Source: Bacteroidota bacterium
Lineage (GTDB): Bacteria; Bacteroidota; Bacteroidia; Chitinophagales; Chitinophagaceae
Direction: 5' to 3'
Assembly: GCA_023386045.1 (NCBI GenBank)
Contig: JAEWKK010000023.1
Location: forward strand, 1 to 64,000
DNA: 64,000 nucleotides
A model generated the notes under the pieces. It searched no databases, had not been told where the DNA came from, and saw only the letters and a program-made list of their open reading frames with translations. The translations under genes and the position numbers were made by a program. This document shows, piece by piece, positions 54,871 through 63,182 of this stretch; position 1 is the stretch's first letter; each line of letters begins with the position of its first letter.

Positions 54871-55287
54871 ATGGCAACGTTTAAAAAATTCGAAGACATT
54901 AAAGCCTGGCAGAAAGCAAGGAATTTAAATAAGATTTTGGGTGTTTATGTTGACGAAGGTAGGTTTAAGAATAGCTATAAATTGATCAGCCAAATCGAAG
55001 GCTCTGCCGGATCCATTATGGACAATATTGCGGAAGGATTTGAAAGAAATGGCAATAAGGAGTTTATTCAATTCCTGTATATTTCAAAAGGTTCTTGCGG
55101 AGAGTTTCGCTCTCAACTTTATCGTGCACTTGATCGCAAATTTCTTAACCAGATTGAATTTGATGCACTTTACTCCCAGGCAATGGAAGTGATTGTTATG
55201 ATACAAAAACTAATTGACTATTTAATTACCTCAGAACATAAAGGAACAAAATTCAAGAATCGAGATCGTGAGGTTCATGAAACATAA
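54871..55287 (+). CDS. Four-helix-bundle (S23/IVS-type) protein
   Basis: 138 residues of the 23S rRNA-IVS/S23 four-helix bundle family: FKKFEDIKAWQKARNLNK, YKLISQIEGSAGSIMDNIAEG, NKEFIQFLYISKGSCGEFRS and LYSQAMEVIVMIQKLIDYL. Family members occur in rRNA intervening sequences, next to reverse transcriptases of diversity-generating retroelements (Avd), and as high-copy genes in Bacteroidota. No reverse transcriptase or template repeat is nearby. The gene sits between two amidohydrolase genes that look like an operon and is bracketed by inverted octamer arrays, so it looks inserted. The function is unknown. Confidence 0.9.
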   Translation: MATFKKFEDIKAWQKARNLNKILGVYVDEGRFKNSYKLISQIEGSAGSIMDNIAEGFERNGNKEFIQFLYISKGSCGEFRSQLYRALDRKFLNQIEFDALYSQAMEVIVMIQKLIDYLITSEHKGTKFKNRDREVHET

Positions 55288-55320
55288 CTTGTGAACTTGT
55301 GAACTCGTGAACTCGTGAAC
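55286..55320. repeat. GTGAACTY octamer repeat, right flank of the S23-type gene
   Basis: Units AACTT, GTGAACTT, GTGAACTC, GTGAACTC, GTGAAC begin inside the S23 stop codon. They are the reverse complement of the left array, so the gene is enclosed by inverted flanks 54814-55320 (507 bases). Confidence 0.9.
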
Positions 55321-55348
55321 TAAATTTTTAAAAACTAATTTCCCAAAA

Positions 55349-56662
55349 ATGAAACATACAATTCTCACAGTAATACTTTTCATTTCCTGCTTCCAGCTGG
55401 TTGCCCAGGAAAATGTGCTTCCGGCGCCAAAGCAAACGCAGGCCATTGCAATTACCAATGCTACTGTTCATGTTGGCAATGGACAGGTTTTGAACAATGC
55501 CACTGTTGTAATGGTGGATGGAAAGATCACAGCCGTTGGTAATAATGTTACAATCCCTTCCGGCGCTCAAAAAATTGATGCCATTGGCAAGCATGTTTAT
55601 CCGGGTTTGATCCTGGCGTCAAGTAATCTTGGATTGGTGGAGATCGGAAATGTGCGTGCAACAAATGATGTGCGTGAAATAGGAGAGATGAATCCCAACA
55701 TCCGGTCCATCGTGGCTTATAACACTGATTCTAAAATCATCAATACGCTACGCGGTAATGGCATTTTACTGGCCAATATTGTTCCTGAAGGAAGCCTGCT
55801 TACCGGTTCTTCTTCTGTGGTGCAGCTGGATGCCTGGAATTGGGAAGATGCGGCCTATAAAACCGACCAGGGTATTGTGCTTACAATGCCTTCTTTGATG
55901 GCCAGGCCTCGCGGCTTTGGTGGTTTTGGCGGCAATTCAGGTCCCAACGCAACCGATCCTGTAAAAGAAGGTCTTGAAAAAATTGAGCAGGTGAAATCAT
56001 TTTTCCGTGAAGCAAAGGCCTATCATGCTTTAGCAACACATGAAGAAACCAATCTCAAATTCGAAGCAGTGAAGGGATTGTTTGATAAGTCCGCCAAATT
56101 ATACGTACGCGCCAATACTGTAAAGCAAATGCTGGTGGCATTGGATTTTGTAAAAGAATTTGGCTTTGACCTGGTGATCATTGGGGGAAGTGATAGCTGG
56201 CAAATCGCTGATCTGTTGAAGCAAAACAATGTTTCCGTGATCCTGAACCAGCCACATAGTTTGCCAACACTTCCCGATGACGATGTAGACCAGCCTTATA
56301 AAACACCGGCACTCTTGCAAAAGGCTGGAGTGAATTTCGTGATCAATGACGACGATGGACAAACCCGTGGTCGCAACCTGATGTTTAATGCCGGCACAGC
56401 AGTTACTTACGGACTTACCAAAGAACAGGCCTTGCAGGCCATCACGCTCAATGCCGCAAAGGTTTTAGGTATCGAGAAGCAAACAGGCAGCATTGAAGTA
56501 GGAAAAGATGCCAATATCATCATTAGTGAAGGCGATATTCTTGACATGCGGACCAACCAGGTAACGCAGGCCTTCATACAGGGAAGGAATATCAACCTTG
56601 ATGATAAGCAAAAGCAACTGAACGACAGGTATCTGAAAAAATATGGGCTGAAGCAATTTTAA
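55349..56662 (+). CDS. Amidohydrolase-family protein lacking the HxH metal site
   Basis: 437 residues with signal peptide MKHTILTVILFISCFQLVAQ. The fold is recognisable: AITNATVHVGNGQVLNNATVVMVDGKITAVG, AIGKHVYPGLI, ending LGIEKQTGSIEVGKDANIII. Where active members read PGLIDxHxH this one reads PGLILASSNLG, so the binuclear site is absent. It resembles the N-terminal half of the 1017-residue neighbour. The two are likely a periplasmic pair, one catalytic, one structural or substrate binding. A GGTGAGT heptamer array follows the stop. Confidence 0.82.
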   Translation: MKHTILTVILFISCFQLVAQENVLPAPKQTQAIAITNATVHVGNGQVLNNATVVMVDGKITAVGNNVTIPSGAQKIDAIGKHVYPGLILASSNLGLVEIGNVRATNDVREIGEMNPNIRSIVAYNTDSKIINTLRGNGILLANIVPEGSLLTGSSSVVQLDAWNWEDAAYKTDQGIVLTMPSLMARPRGFGGFGGNSGPNATDPVKEGLEKIEQVKSFFREAKAYHALATHEETNLKFEAVKGLFDKSAKLYVRANTVKQMLVALDFVKEFGFDLVIIGGSDSWQIADLLKQNNVSVILNQPHSLPTLPDDDVDQPYKTPALLQKAGVNFVINDDDGQTRGRNLMFNAGTAVTYGLTKEQALQAITLNAAKVLGIEKQTGSIEVGKDANIIISEGDILDMRTNQVTQAFIQGRNINLDDKQKQLNDRYLKKYGLKQF

Positions 56663-56665
56663 TAT

Positions 56666-56693
56666 GGTGAGTGGTGAGTAGTGAGTGGTGAGT
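56666..56693. repeat. GGTGAGT heptamer repeat
   Basis: GTGAGTG, GTGAGTA, GTGAGTG and GTGAGTT in tandem, beginning three bases after the amidohydrolase stop, sense direction. Confidence 0.88.
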
Positions 56694-56716
56694 TTCTTTA
56701 GGAGAAAAGGTTTTAA

Positions 56717-56744
56717 GATAAACGGGAAACGATAAACGGGAAAC
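56717..56744. repeat. 14-base direct repeat, two exact copies
   Basis: GATAAACGGGAAAC occurs at 56717-56730 and again at 56731-56744. AACCTTA units (56758-56775) and a single GAACTCGTGA follow. No gene is seen in this 130-base gap. Confidence 0.85.
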
Positions 56745-56793
56745 GGCTATGGGAAAGAACCTTAAACCTTAAACCAAACCTGAACTCGTGAGA

Positions 56794-57627
56794 TTACTTC
56801 ACCGTTTTTGAAAATTCCTTCAGCAGCGATTTTTCTTTTTCATTGAGGCTTTTGATGCCCCTACGACTGATCTTTTCAAGAATGCGGTCAAGTTCCTTTT
56901 GTTTTTTAAGTTTTTCTGCATTGTAGCGGTCCTCCATTGTGGTGTAACCTGCATTTGATCTGGAACTGTTATGGATCAATAAAGAATGAGGACGCCTAAG
57001 TGTGAAAACAATAAAGACAATCATCGGAATAGCGATCAGCATGATGATGGCAAGATTCTGGTTCAATGCCTCAGGATGAAAGCCAACTGCAATTGTCATC
57101 CCTATCAACGCTCCGGCAAGATGTGCTTCATGTCCAATACCATCCCTGCCTCCCCGCATGCCATAAATGGAATAGACCACGTAAACCAATCCAAAGATCC
57201 ATGCTGGAATAGAAAGCGGTAGAAAAAAGAAACCTATACTCATACCGGGCAGCAGTGCAATTGCAGCAAAGATGATCCCATTCACGCCACCAGATGCTCC
57301 AACTGAAGTATAATCGCCATGATGGCGGTGGACAAAAAGAGCAAAGAGATTACCACCTATAATGCTGGTGAAATAGATCAGCAGGAATTGAAGTGGCCCT
57401 GAGAAATAAGTAATGGAACTGCTGAAAGCATAGAGGGCGATCATATTCCAGATCAAATGACTCCAGCTTACATGCAGAAAGCCTGCTGTCAGTATACGAT
57501 AAAATTGTTTATGTAACAGGACCTTCTCTACATCAAACCTGAAGCGTTCATAGAAACTGCGGTCACGGAAACCCTGCCAGGAAACAAGGAAATTGGTGAT
57601 AATGAGTATAACGATGATGGCGGCCAT
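56794..57627 (-). CDS. Rhomboid-family intramembrane serine protease
   Basis: 277 residues with six transmembrane helices. The catalytic dyad is Ser112 in VGASGGVNG and His169 in HEAHLAGALIG. Rhomboids cut transmembrane or membrane-proximal substrates within the bilayer. The cytoplasmic C-terminal tail (about 220-277) is charged and helical (RYNAEKLKKQKELDRILEKI), an extension common in Bacteroidota rhomboids. The gene lies alone between repeat-rich gaps. Its substrates are unknown. Confidence 0.93.
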   Translation of the reverse strand: MAAIIVILIITNFLVSWQGFRDRSFYERFRFDVEKVLLHKQFYRILTAGFLHVSWSHLIWNMIALYAFSSSITYFSGPLQFLLIYFTSIIGGNLFALFVHRHHGDYTSVGASGGVNGIIFAAIALLPGMSIGFFFLPLSIPAWIFGLVYVVYSIYGMRGGRDGIGHEAHLAGALIGMTIAVGFHPEALNQNLAIIMLIAIPMIVFIVFTLRRPHSLLIHNSSRSNAGYTTMEDRYNAEKLKKQKELDRILEKISRRGIKSLNEKEKSLLKEFSKTVK

Positions 57628-57672
57628 AAATTCAACTATGAATTTAATGGCTGTTTTTTAGAAATAAAAGAA

Positions 57673-57701
57673 GTTCATGGTTCATAGTTCATAGCTCATA
57701 G
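57673..57701. repeat. TTCATAG heptamer repeat upstream of rhomboid
   Basis: GTTCATG, GTTCATA, GTTCATA and GCTCATA in tandem, 45 bases from the rhomboid start. Unlike the other TTCATAG arrays, it is antisense to secA, the gene that ends in this gap. First of four arrays in the rhomboid-secA gap. Confidence 0.85.
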
Positions 57702-57724
57702 TAAGGAGATACATTAGGTTCGGG

Positions 57725-57745
57725 AGTTCACAAGTTCACAAGTTG
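57725..57745. repeat. AGTTCACA octamer repeat
   Basis: Two exact AGTTCACA units followed by AGTTG, the same family as the left flank of the S23-type gene, but without an S23 gene nearby. Confidence 0.85.
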
Positions 57746-57755
57746 TCTTCAGATT

Positions 57756-57785
57756 GACGTTTGACGTTTGCCGTTTTGCCGTATG
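57756..57785. repeat. GACGTTT/GCCGTTT heptamer repeat
   Basis: GACGTTT, GACGTTT, GCCGTTTT, GCCGTAT, a further family in the same 225-base gap. Confidence 0.75.
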
Positions 57786-57806
57786 AAATTGCTTCCCCTT
57801 CAGGAT

Positions 57807-57851
57807 ACTCACCACTCACCATCACTCACCACTCACCATTCACTACTCGCC
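57807..57851. repeat. ACTCACC heptamer repeat after secA
   Basis: About six units (ACTCACC, ACTCACC, ATCACTCACC, ACTCACC, ATTCACT, ACTCGCC) run to within two bases of the secA stop. In the secA sense direction they read GGTGAGT, the same sense orientation as the array after the amidohydrolase gene at 56666. Confidence 0.88.
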
Positions 57852-57852
57852 A

Positions 57853-60800
57853 TCACGATTCCTTCCCGTGACAGTTCTTGTATTTTTTACCGCTGCCGCA
57901 GGGACAGGGATCATTACGGCCGATCTTGGGACCTACCTTAATGGGTTCCTGCTTCACAGCTACATTGCCTGATGGATCGTAGTAATCTTTTTCATTGGCG
58001 GCATAATCATCTCCTGCTGTATCAATTTCTTCCTTGTTGGCCTTCATCTTGCTCATGTCTGTCTTTTGCTGACGGCCTTCGCGAAGGGTTTGCTGCTCTT
58101 CCTGAACAGGAAGCTGTGCATGACAAAGGAATGAAACAATATCACGATTCACTTCACTGCTCATGCGCCTGAAAAGATTGTAGGCTTCCATTTTATAGAT
58201 CACCAAAGGATCTTTCTGTTCCAGGTAAGCTGTTTGAACGCTTTGCTTCAGATCGTCCATAGCCCTGAGGTGTTCCTTCCATGAATCATCAATGATGGCC
58301 AGTGTGATATTCCTTTCCATGGCATTGCACAATTCTTCACCACCGGTATTTACCGTCTTGTCAAGATTGGTGAGTACGTTGATTCCTTTTCTTCCATCAG
58401 AAAAAGGCACCACAACATTTTCGATATGTGCACCCTGCGACTGACGGATGTTCTGGAAAACAGGCACTGCTTTTTTCCTGATATCTTCTTTATGTCGCTG
58501 GTAGTTTTCAATTGCCTGTGAATACAATTCATCGGTAAGAGATGAGAGATCCTTTTTCTTGAAAGTCTCTTCATCAATTTTTGGATCGAGGCCAAAGGTT
58601 ACAATGCATGCCAGTCTGAAACCTTCAAAATCTTCCTGCTCACGGTGTGCGCTGATCAATTCTTCCGCCGTAACAGAAAACGCGTTATCGATATCCATGG
58701 CAAGGCGTTCTCCAAACAGTGCGTGATTCCTCCTGTCATAAACCGCATTACGCTGTTTATTCATCACATCATCATATTCCAGAAGCCTTTTCCTGATACC
58801 AAAGTTGTTTTCTTCAACTTTCTTCTGTGCTCTTTCAATTGATTTGGTGATCATGCTATGCTGGATCACTTCACCTTCCTTATAACCAAAGCGGTCCATC
58901 AGCCCGGCAATTCTTTCACTTCCAAACATGCGCATCAGGTCATCTTCCAGTGATACATAAAATTGTGAAGTTCCAGGATCACCCTGACGACCCGCACGAC
59001 CACGCAACTGCCTGTCCACACGCCTGGATTCATGTCTTTCTGTACCAATAATGGCAAGACCACCGGCTTCTTTTACACCGGGGCCCAGCTTGATGTCCGT
59101 ACCACGACCTGCCATGTTGGTGGCAATCGTAATGGCGCCAGCCAGTCCGGCTTCTGCTACCACCTGTGCTTCACGGGCGTGCTGCTTTGCGTTCAGTACA
59201 TTATGCGGAACTTTTTTAACCGACAACATCCTGCTCAATAATTCACTCACCTCTACCGAAGTTGTTCCCACCAATACCGGCCGACCGGCATTGCGCAAAG
59301 CTTCGATCTCATCGATCACTGCTTTGAACTTTTCTCTTTTGGTTTTATAGACCAGGTCCTGCTGGTCCTTACGTATTACTGGTATGTTGGTAGGAATGGT
59401 CACTACATCCAGCTTGTAAATACTCCACAATTCAGCAGCTTCTGTTTCGGCAGTACCTGTCATACCTGCCAGCTTGTGGTACATACGAAAATAGTTCTGT
59501 AGTGTAACCGTTGCATAGGTTTGGGTAGCTGCTTCGATCTTTACATTTTCCTTGGCTTCAATGGCCTGGTGCAAACCATCGCTATAACGACGGCCTTCAA
59601 GAATACGTCCTGTCTGTTCGTCAACAATCTTCACAGAACCTTCCATCACCACATACTCAACATCTTTTTCAAAAAGCGCATAGGCCTTCAGTAATTGTTG
59701 TACCGAGTGTATGCGATCCGCTTTTTGAGCGTATTCATTCAGTATGGCTTCTTTCTGGTGCAGTTTTTCTTCCGAAGGTGCATTGCTTTGTTCTACATCA
59801 TTCAGCCTGACACCGATATCAGGAAGAATAAAAAATTCAGGATCTTCTCCAGACCTGGTAATGGTCTGGATGCCTTTATCTGTCAGTTCAACTGATTTGT
59901 TTTTTTCATCGATATGAAAGAGCAGTTCTTCATCCACGATATGCATATTGCGCATCTGGTCCTGCAGGTAATAATTCTCTGCTTTCTGAAGTTTAACTTT
60001 CATACCGGGTTCGCTCAGGAATTTAATGAGCGGACCGTATTTGGGAAGTCCACGGTATGCACGGAACAAATAAAGTCCTCCACCTTTGGGATCATCGTCG
60101 CCTTCGGCAATTCTTTTCTTGGCTTCATTCAGGTAGGAACGCACCATTTTTTCCTGCTCTTCTACCAGACCGTGAACACGGGGCTTAAGAATATGGTATT
60201 GCTGGTCATCACCTTTGGGCACCGGGCCAGAAATGATCAGCGGCGTTCTGGCGTCATCGATCAATACTGAATCTACCTCATCCACCATGGCATAATGGTG
60301 TTTGCGTTGCACCATTTCTTCAGGTGAATGCACCATGTTGTCGCGGAGATAATCAAAGCCAAATTCATTATTGGTGCCGTAAGTGATATCTGCCATGTAG
60401 GCACGGCGTCTGTCTTCGCTATTGGGCTGGTGTTTGTCGATGCAATCCACGCGAAGCCCCAGCCATTCAAAGATGGGACCATTCCATTCAGAGTCACGAC
60501 GAGCCAGGTAATCATTCACTGTTACAATATGCACCCCTTCACCGGCAAGTGCATTGAGGTAGGCTGGTAAAGTAGATACAAGGGTTTTACCCTCACCCGT
60601 TGCCATCTCGGAGATCTTTCCGGAATGAAGAACGGCTCCACCTATCAGCTGTACATCATAGTGAACCATGTTCCAGGTTACCTGACCACCACCCGCCGTC
60701 CAGGTATTTTTATAAATGGCATTGTCGCCTTCAATGCGGATATAATCTTTGCTTACACTGTAATCCCTGTCCAGTTGCGTGGCTGTTGAAACGATCTCCG

Positions 60801-61179
60801 TGTTTTCCTTAAAACGCCTGGCGGTTTCCTTGACCACCGCAAAGGCCTCTGGGAGGATCTCTTTCAGAATATCCTCGATCAGCTGGTCGCGGTCCTTTTT
60901 CAAAATATCCACCTGCTGGTAAATAGCATCCTTACCTACCAGGTCATCATAAGAAAGCTCTTCCGCTTTTTTATTGGTATCGGCAATCAGTGCGTCAATT
61001 TCTTTGAGGTGCTCCTGGATACGCTGGCGAAATTCAGATGTTTTATTACGCAGGTCGTCGTTACTCAGGGATTGATAGGCCTGGAAATTCTGGTTGATCC
61101 TGGTTACAAGTGGCAGGATTGCTTTTACATCCTTTTCAGATTTACTGCCACCGAACATTTTGGAAATGAAACCGATCAT
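57853..61179 (-). CDS. secA: Protein translocase ATPase SecA
   Basis: 1108 residues, longer than E. coli SecA (901) as is usual in Bacteroidota. Walker A ATGEGKTLVSTLPAYL, DEAD-type box VDEVDSVLIDDART, later GRGTDIKLGPGV and the arginine-rich ESRRVDRQLRGRAGRQGDPG block. The C-terminal zinc motif IGRNDPCPCGSGKKYKNCHG is intact and precedes the stop. It drives preproteins through SecYEG. Insertions relative to E. coli lie around residues 340-420. It is transcribed as a single gene. Confidence 0.98.
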   Translation of the reverse strand: MIGFISKMFGGSKSEKDVKAILPLVTRINQNFQAYQSLSNDDLRNKTSEFRQRIQEHLKEIDALIADTNKKAEELSYDDLVGKDAIYQQVDILKKDRDQLIEDILKEILPEAFAVVKETARRFKENTEIVSTATQLDRDYSVSKDYIRIEGDNAIYKNTWTAGGGQVTWNMVHYDVQLIGGAVLHSGKISEMATGEGKTLVSTLPAYLNALAGEGVHIVTVNDYLARRDSEWNGPIFEWLGLRVDCIDKHQPNSEDRRRAYMADITYGTNNEFGFDYLRDNMVHSPEEMVQRKHHYAMVDEVDSVLIDDARTPLIISGPVPKGDDQQYHILKPRVHGLVEEQEKMVRSYLNEAKKRIAEGDDDPKGGGLYLFRAYRGLPKYGPLIKFLSEPGMKVKLQKAENYYLQDQMRNMHIVDEELLFHIDEKNKSVELTDKGIQTITRSGEDPEFFILPDIGVRLNDVEQSNAPSEEKLHQKEAILNEYAQKADRIHSVQQLLKAYALFEKDVEYVVMEGSVKIVDEQTGRILEGRRYSDGLHQAIEAKENVKIEAATQTYATVTLQNYFRMYHKLAGMTGTAETEAAELWSIYKLDVVTIPTNIPVIRKDQQDLVYKTKREKFKAVIDEIEALRNAGRPVLVGTTSVEVSELLSRMLSVKKVPHNVLNAKQHAREAQVVAEAGLAGAITIATNMAGRGTDIKLGPGVKEAGGLAIIGTERHESRRVDRQLRGRAGRQGDPGTSQFYVSLEDDLMRMFGSERIAGLMDRFGYKEGEVIQHSMITKSIERAQKKVEENNFGIRKRLLEYDDVMNKQRNAVYDRRNHALFGERLAMDIDNAFSVTAEELISAHREQEDFEGFRLACIVTFGLDPKIDEETFKKKDLSSLTDELYSQAIENYQRHKEDIRKKAVPVFQNIRQSQGAHIENVVVPFSDGRKGINVLTNLDKTVNTGGEELCNAMERNITLAIIDDSWKEHLRAMDDLKQSVQTAYLEQKDPLVIYKMEAYNLFRRMSSEVNRDIVSFLCHAQLPVQEEQQTLREGRQQKTDMSKMKANKEEIDTAGDDYAANEKDYYDPSGNVAVKQEPIKVGPKIGRNDPCPCGSGKKYKNCHGKES

Positions 61180-61318
61180 AGATTATGTGTAATTACTTTT
61201 TTATTCAAATACGGCTTAAGCCAGGTAGCTGTCCAAGATGAAGCAGTTTGATGGCCTGAGCGTTTTCCCTTTCAAAAAAAGTGCTAATAAAGATTAATAG
61301 CCATTTTGACAGGGCGTC

Positions 61319-61326
61319 AAAGATAA
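61319..61326 (-). promoter_or_regulatory. Weak candidate -7 element of secA
   Basis: Minus strand TATCTTTG is an exact TAnnTTTG match, but it lies 139 bases upstream of the ATG with no -33 partner. It may be chance. The rest of the 240-base gap shows nothing else. Confidence 0.25.
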
Positions 61327-61425
61327 ATGAAATTGCAGTGTCCTTATTGACCTGTCTGAAGCTTAACAAAGACCTTCATTTACATGAATTCAATTATCTT
61401 GAGCGGGTAAAGGAAAGTGTTGATG

Positions 61426-62124
61426 ATGAAGTTTCACCCAGCCATTTTATTATTGATGATCTCCCTCGTCCTTGCTGCCTGCAGTAACGACCCATCCGCA
61501 CCCCAGGGCAGGCTTTCTACCCAACAGCTTTATTGTAATTACACAATCAGTGCCGAGGAGGGAAAACCTAATGTAACCTGTAAGTTCGAATTCAGTACAG
61601 ACAAACAATCCATTCGTACTCTATTACTCGATAGCGGATCAAGAGTAGAACTGGACGGAAAAGAAGTTCCTGCTGACAGCTCACGCTACAACGGCGCCTA
61701 TTATGAACAAAGCCTGCCAATGCAGGACTTTACAGGAAAACACCAGGTCAGGCTGATTGGTAGCGATGGTGAAGTCTTTGAAGAGGATTTCGAATTTCTG
61801 CCCTTTCAACTTGCCCAAAACCTGGACAGCATTATCCAGCGAAAGCCATTTGACCTGGTTTTGGAAAATTCTCCAGCCGATGACCAGGAATTGCAGTTGA
61901 TCCTGGTGGATACCTCTTTTAACAGCCCGGATGTGAATGAGCCGGTGTGGCCCCAGGACGGGCGGATTAGAGTCACAGAGGATATGTTAAGGCGACTGGC
62001 AAACGGTCCCATAATTCTTGAAATACATATGGAAAAAGCTTCTCCGCTGAAGCATCCAACAGAGGCGGGTGGTCGGCTGACCATCTATTACTCGCTAAAA
62101 CGTGAATTTGAACTGGTAAATTAA
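61426..62124 (+). CDS. Lipoprotein of unknown function
   Basis: 232 residues from the ATG at 61426 (another ATG is 3 bases upstream, and a GTG at 61417). The signal MKFHPAILLLMISLVLAAC has the lipobox LAAC. The mature part is rich in beta-strand patterns (LYCNYTISAEEGKPNVTCKFEF, KHQVRLIGSDGEVFEEDFEF) typical of an Ig-like fold. I do not recognise the family. It sits between secA (divergent) and atpG (130 bases downstream, same strand). Confidence 0.75.
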   Translation: MKFHPAILLLMISLVLAACSNDPSAPQGRLSTQQLYCNYTISAEEGKPNVTCKFEFSTDKQSIRTLLLDSGSRVELDGKEVPADSSRYNGAYYEQSLPMQDFTGKHQVRLIGSDGEVFEEDFEFLPFQLAQNLDSIIQRKPFDLVLENSPADDQELQLILVDTSFNSPDVNEPVWPQDGRIRVTEDMLRRLANGPIILEIHMEKASPLKHPTEAGGRLTIYYSLKREFELVN

Positions 62125-62190
62125 CTTCCCCTGTTGAAAAGATATGGTGATAAAAAGGGTGCAGGCTATGGAATTTCAGCCCTCATGTCC

Positions 62191-62198
62191 TACTTTTG
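62191..62198 (+). promoter_or_regulatory. Candidate -7 element of atpG
   Basis: TACTTTTG matches TAnnTTTG exactly, 57 bases before the ATG, and would give a normal leader. No TTTG at the ideal -33 distance. Confidence 0.45.
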
Positions 62199-62255
62199 CC
62201 GCCGATTTTAAGCCCTTGAGGCAACAATTGGAAATCTTCAAATCTGAAATAAAAC

Positions 62256-63137
62256 ATGGCTGGCCAGTTAAAAGAGGTACGTAACCGGATCAAATCTGTT
62301 CAAAGTACACAACAGATCACAAAGGCGATGAAGATGGTAAGTGCGGCAAAACTTCGCCGTGCCCAGGATGCCATCATCCAGATGCGTCCTTATGCCAAAA
62401 AACTCCAGGAAATGCTCAGTAATATTGTGAGCAACACCGAAGTGGAAGGTGGCATGGCACTGGCAACAGAGCGCCCCGTTGAAAAAGTACTGCTGATCGT
62501 GATCACCTCAGACAGGGGACTGGCAGGTGCATATAATTCCAATGTGATCAAGCTGGCCAAGCAAACCATCAGGGAAAAATACGAGAACCAGTTTGCCAAA
62601 GGCCAGGTTACTATCTGGAGCATCGGTAAAAAAGGTTATGAGCATTTTACCAAGAATAACTATACAGTAACTGATACCTACAAGGATATCTTTTTGAATT
62701 TGCGCTTTGACACTGTGCAGCAGGCTTCACAGGCCGCAGTAAAAGCATTTAAGAATAAGGAATTTGATGCTGTGGAGATCGTGTACAGTGAATTCAAGAA
62801 CGCGGCTACCCAGCGTTTTATAGTGGAGCAATTCCTGCCCATTAAAAAAACACAAAACAGTGGTAGCGCAGTGAAAGCTGATTTTATTTTTGACCCCAAC
62901 AAGGAAGAACTGATCGCTGAGCTGATGCCCAAGATCCTGAATACGCAATTATACAAGGCCGTGCTGGATGCGAATGCTTCCGAGCATGGTGCCCGCATGA
63001 CCGCAATGGACAAGGCCAGTGAAAACGCCAATGAACTGCTGAAAAATCTCAAGATCTCTTACAACCGTGCAAGGCAGGCAGCCATTACCACCGAGCTGAC
63101 AGAGATCGTAAGTGGTGCAGCAGCATTGCAGGGATAA
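62256..63137 (+). CDS. atpG: F1Fo ATP synthase gamma subunit
   Basis: 293 residues. The N-terminal helix MAGQLKEVRNRIKSVQSTQQ continues ITKAMKMVSAAKLRRAQ and the C-terminal helix ends with NRARQAAITTELTEIVSGAAAL, both highly conserved coiled-coil rotor parts. The middle Rossmann-like domain has LLIVITSDRGLAGAYNSNVIK. It is the central rotor stalk that couples proton flow to ATP synthesis. No other ATP synthase gene is next to it; scpB follows 45 bases later. Confidence 0.97.
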   Translation: MAGQLKEVRNRIKSVQSTQQITKAMKMVSAAKLRRAQDAIIQMRPYAKKLQEMLSNIVSNTEVEGGMALATERPVEKVLLIVITSDRGLAGAYNSNVIKLAKQTIREKYENQFAKGQVTIWSIGKKGYEHFTKNNYTVTDTYKDIFLNLRFDTVQQASQAAVKAFKNKEFDAVEIVYSEFKNAATQRFIVEQFLPIKKTQNSGSAVKADFIFDPNKEELIAELMPKILNTQLYKAVLDANASEHGARMTAMDKASENANELLKNLKISYNRARQAAITTELTEIVSGAAALQG

Positions 63138-63182
63138 TATTCAAACTGCATTACAACACCGGGCAAGCACATAGCAAGAAAC

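Noticed and set aside
54871..55287. Diversity-generating retroelement (Avd-like protein)
   Set aside because: No reverse transcriptase, template repeat or variable repeat is in the window.
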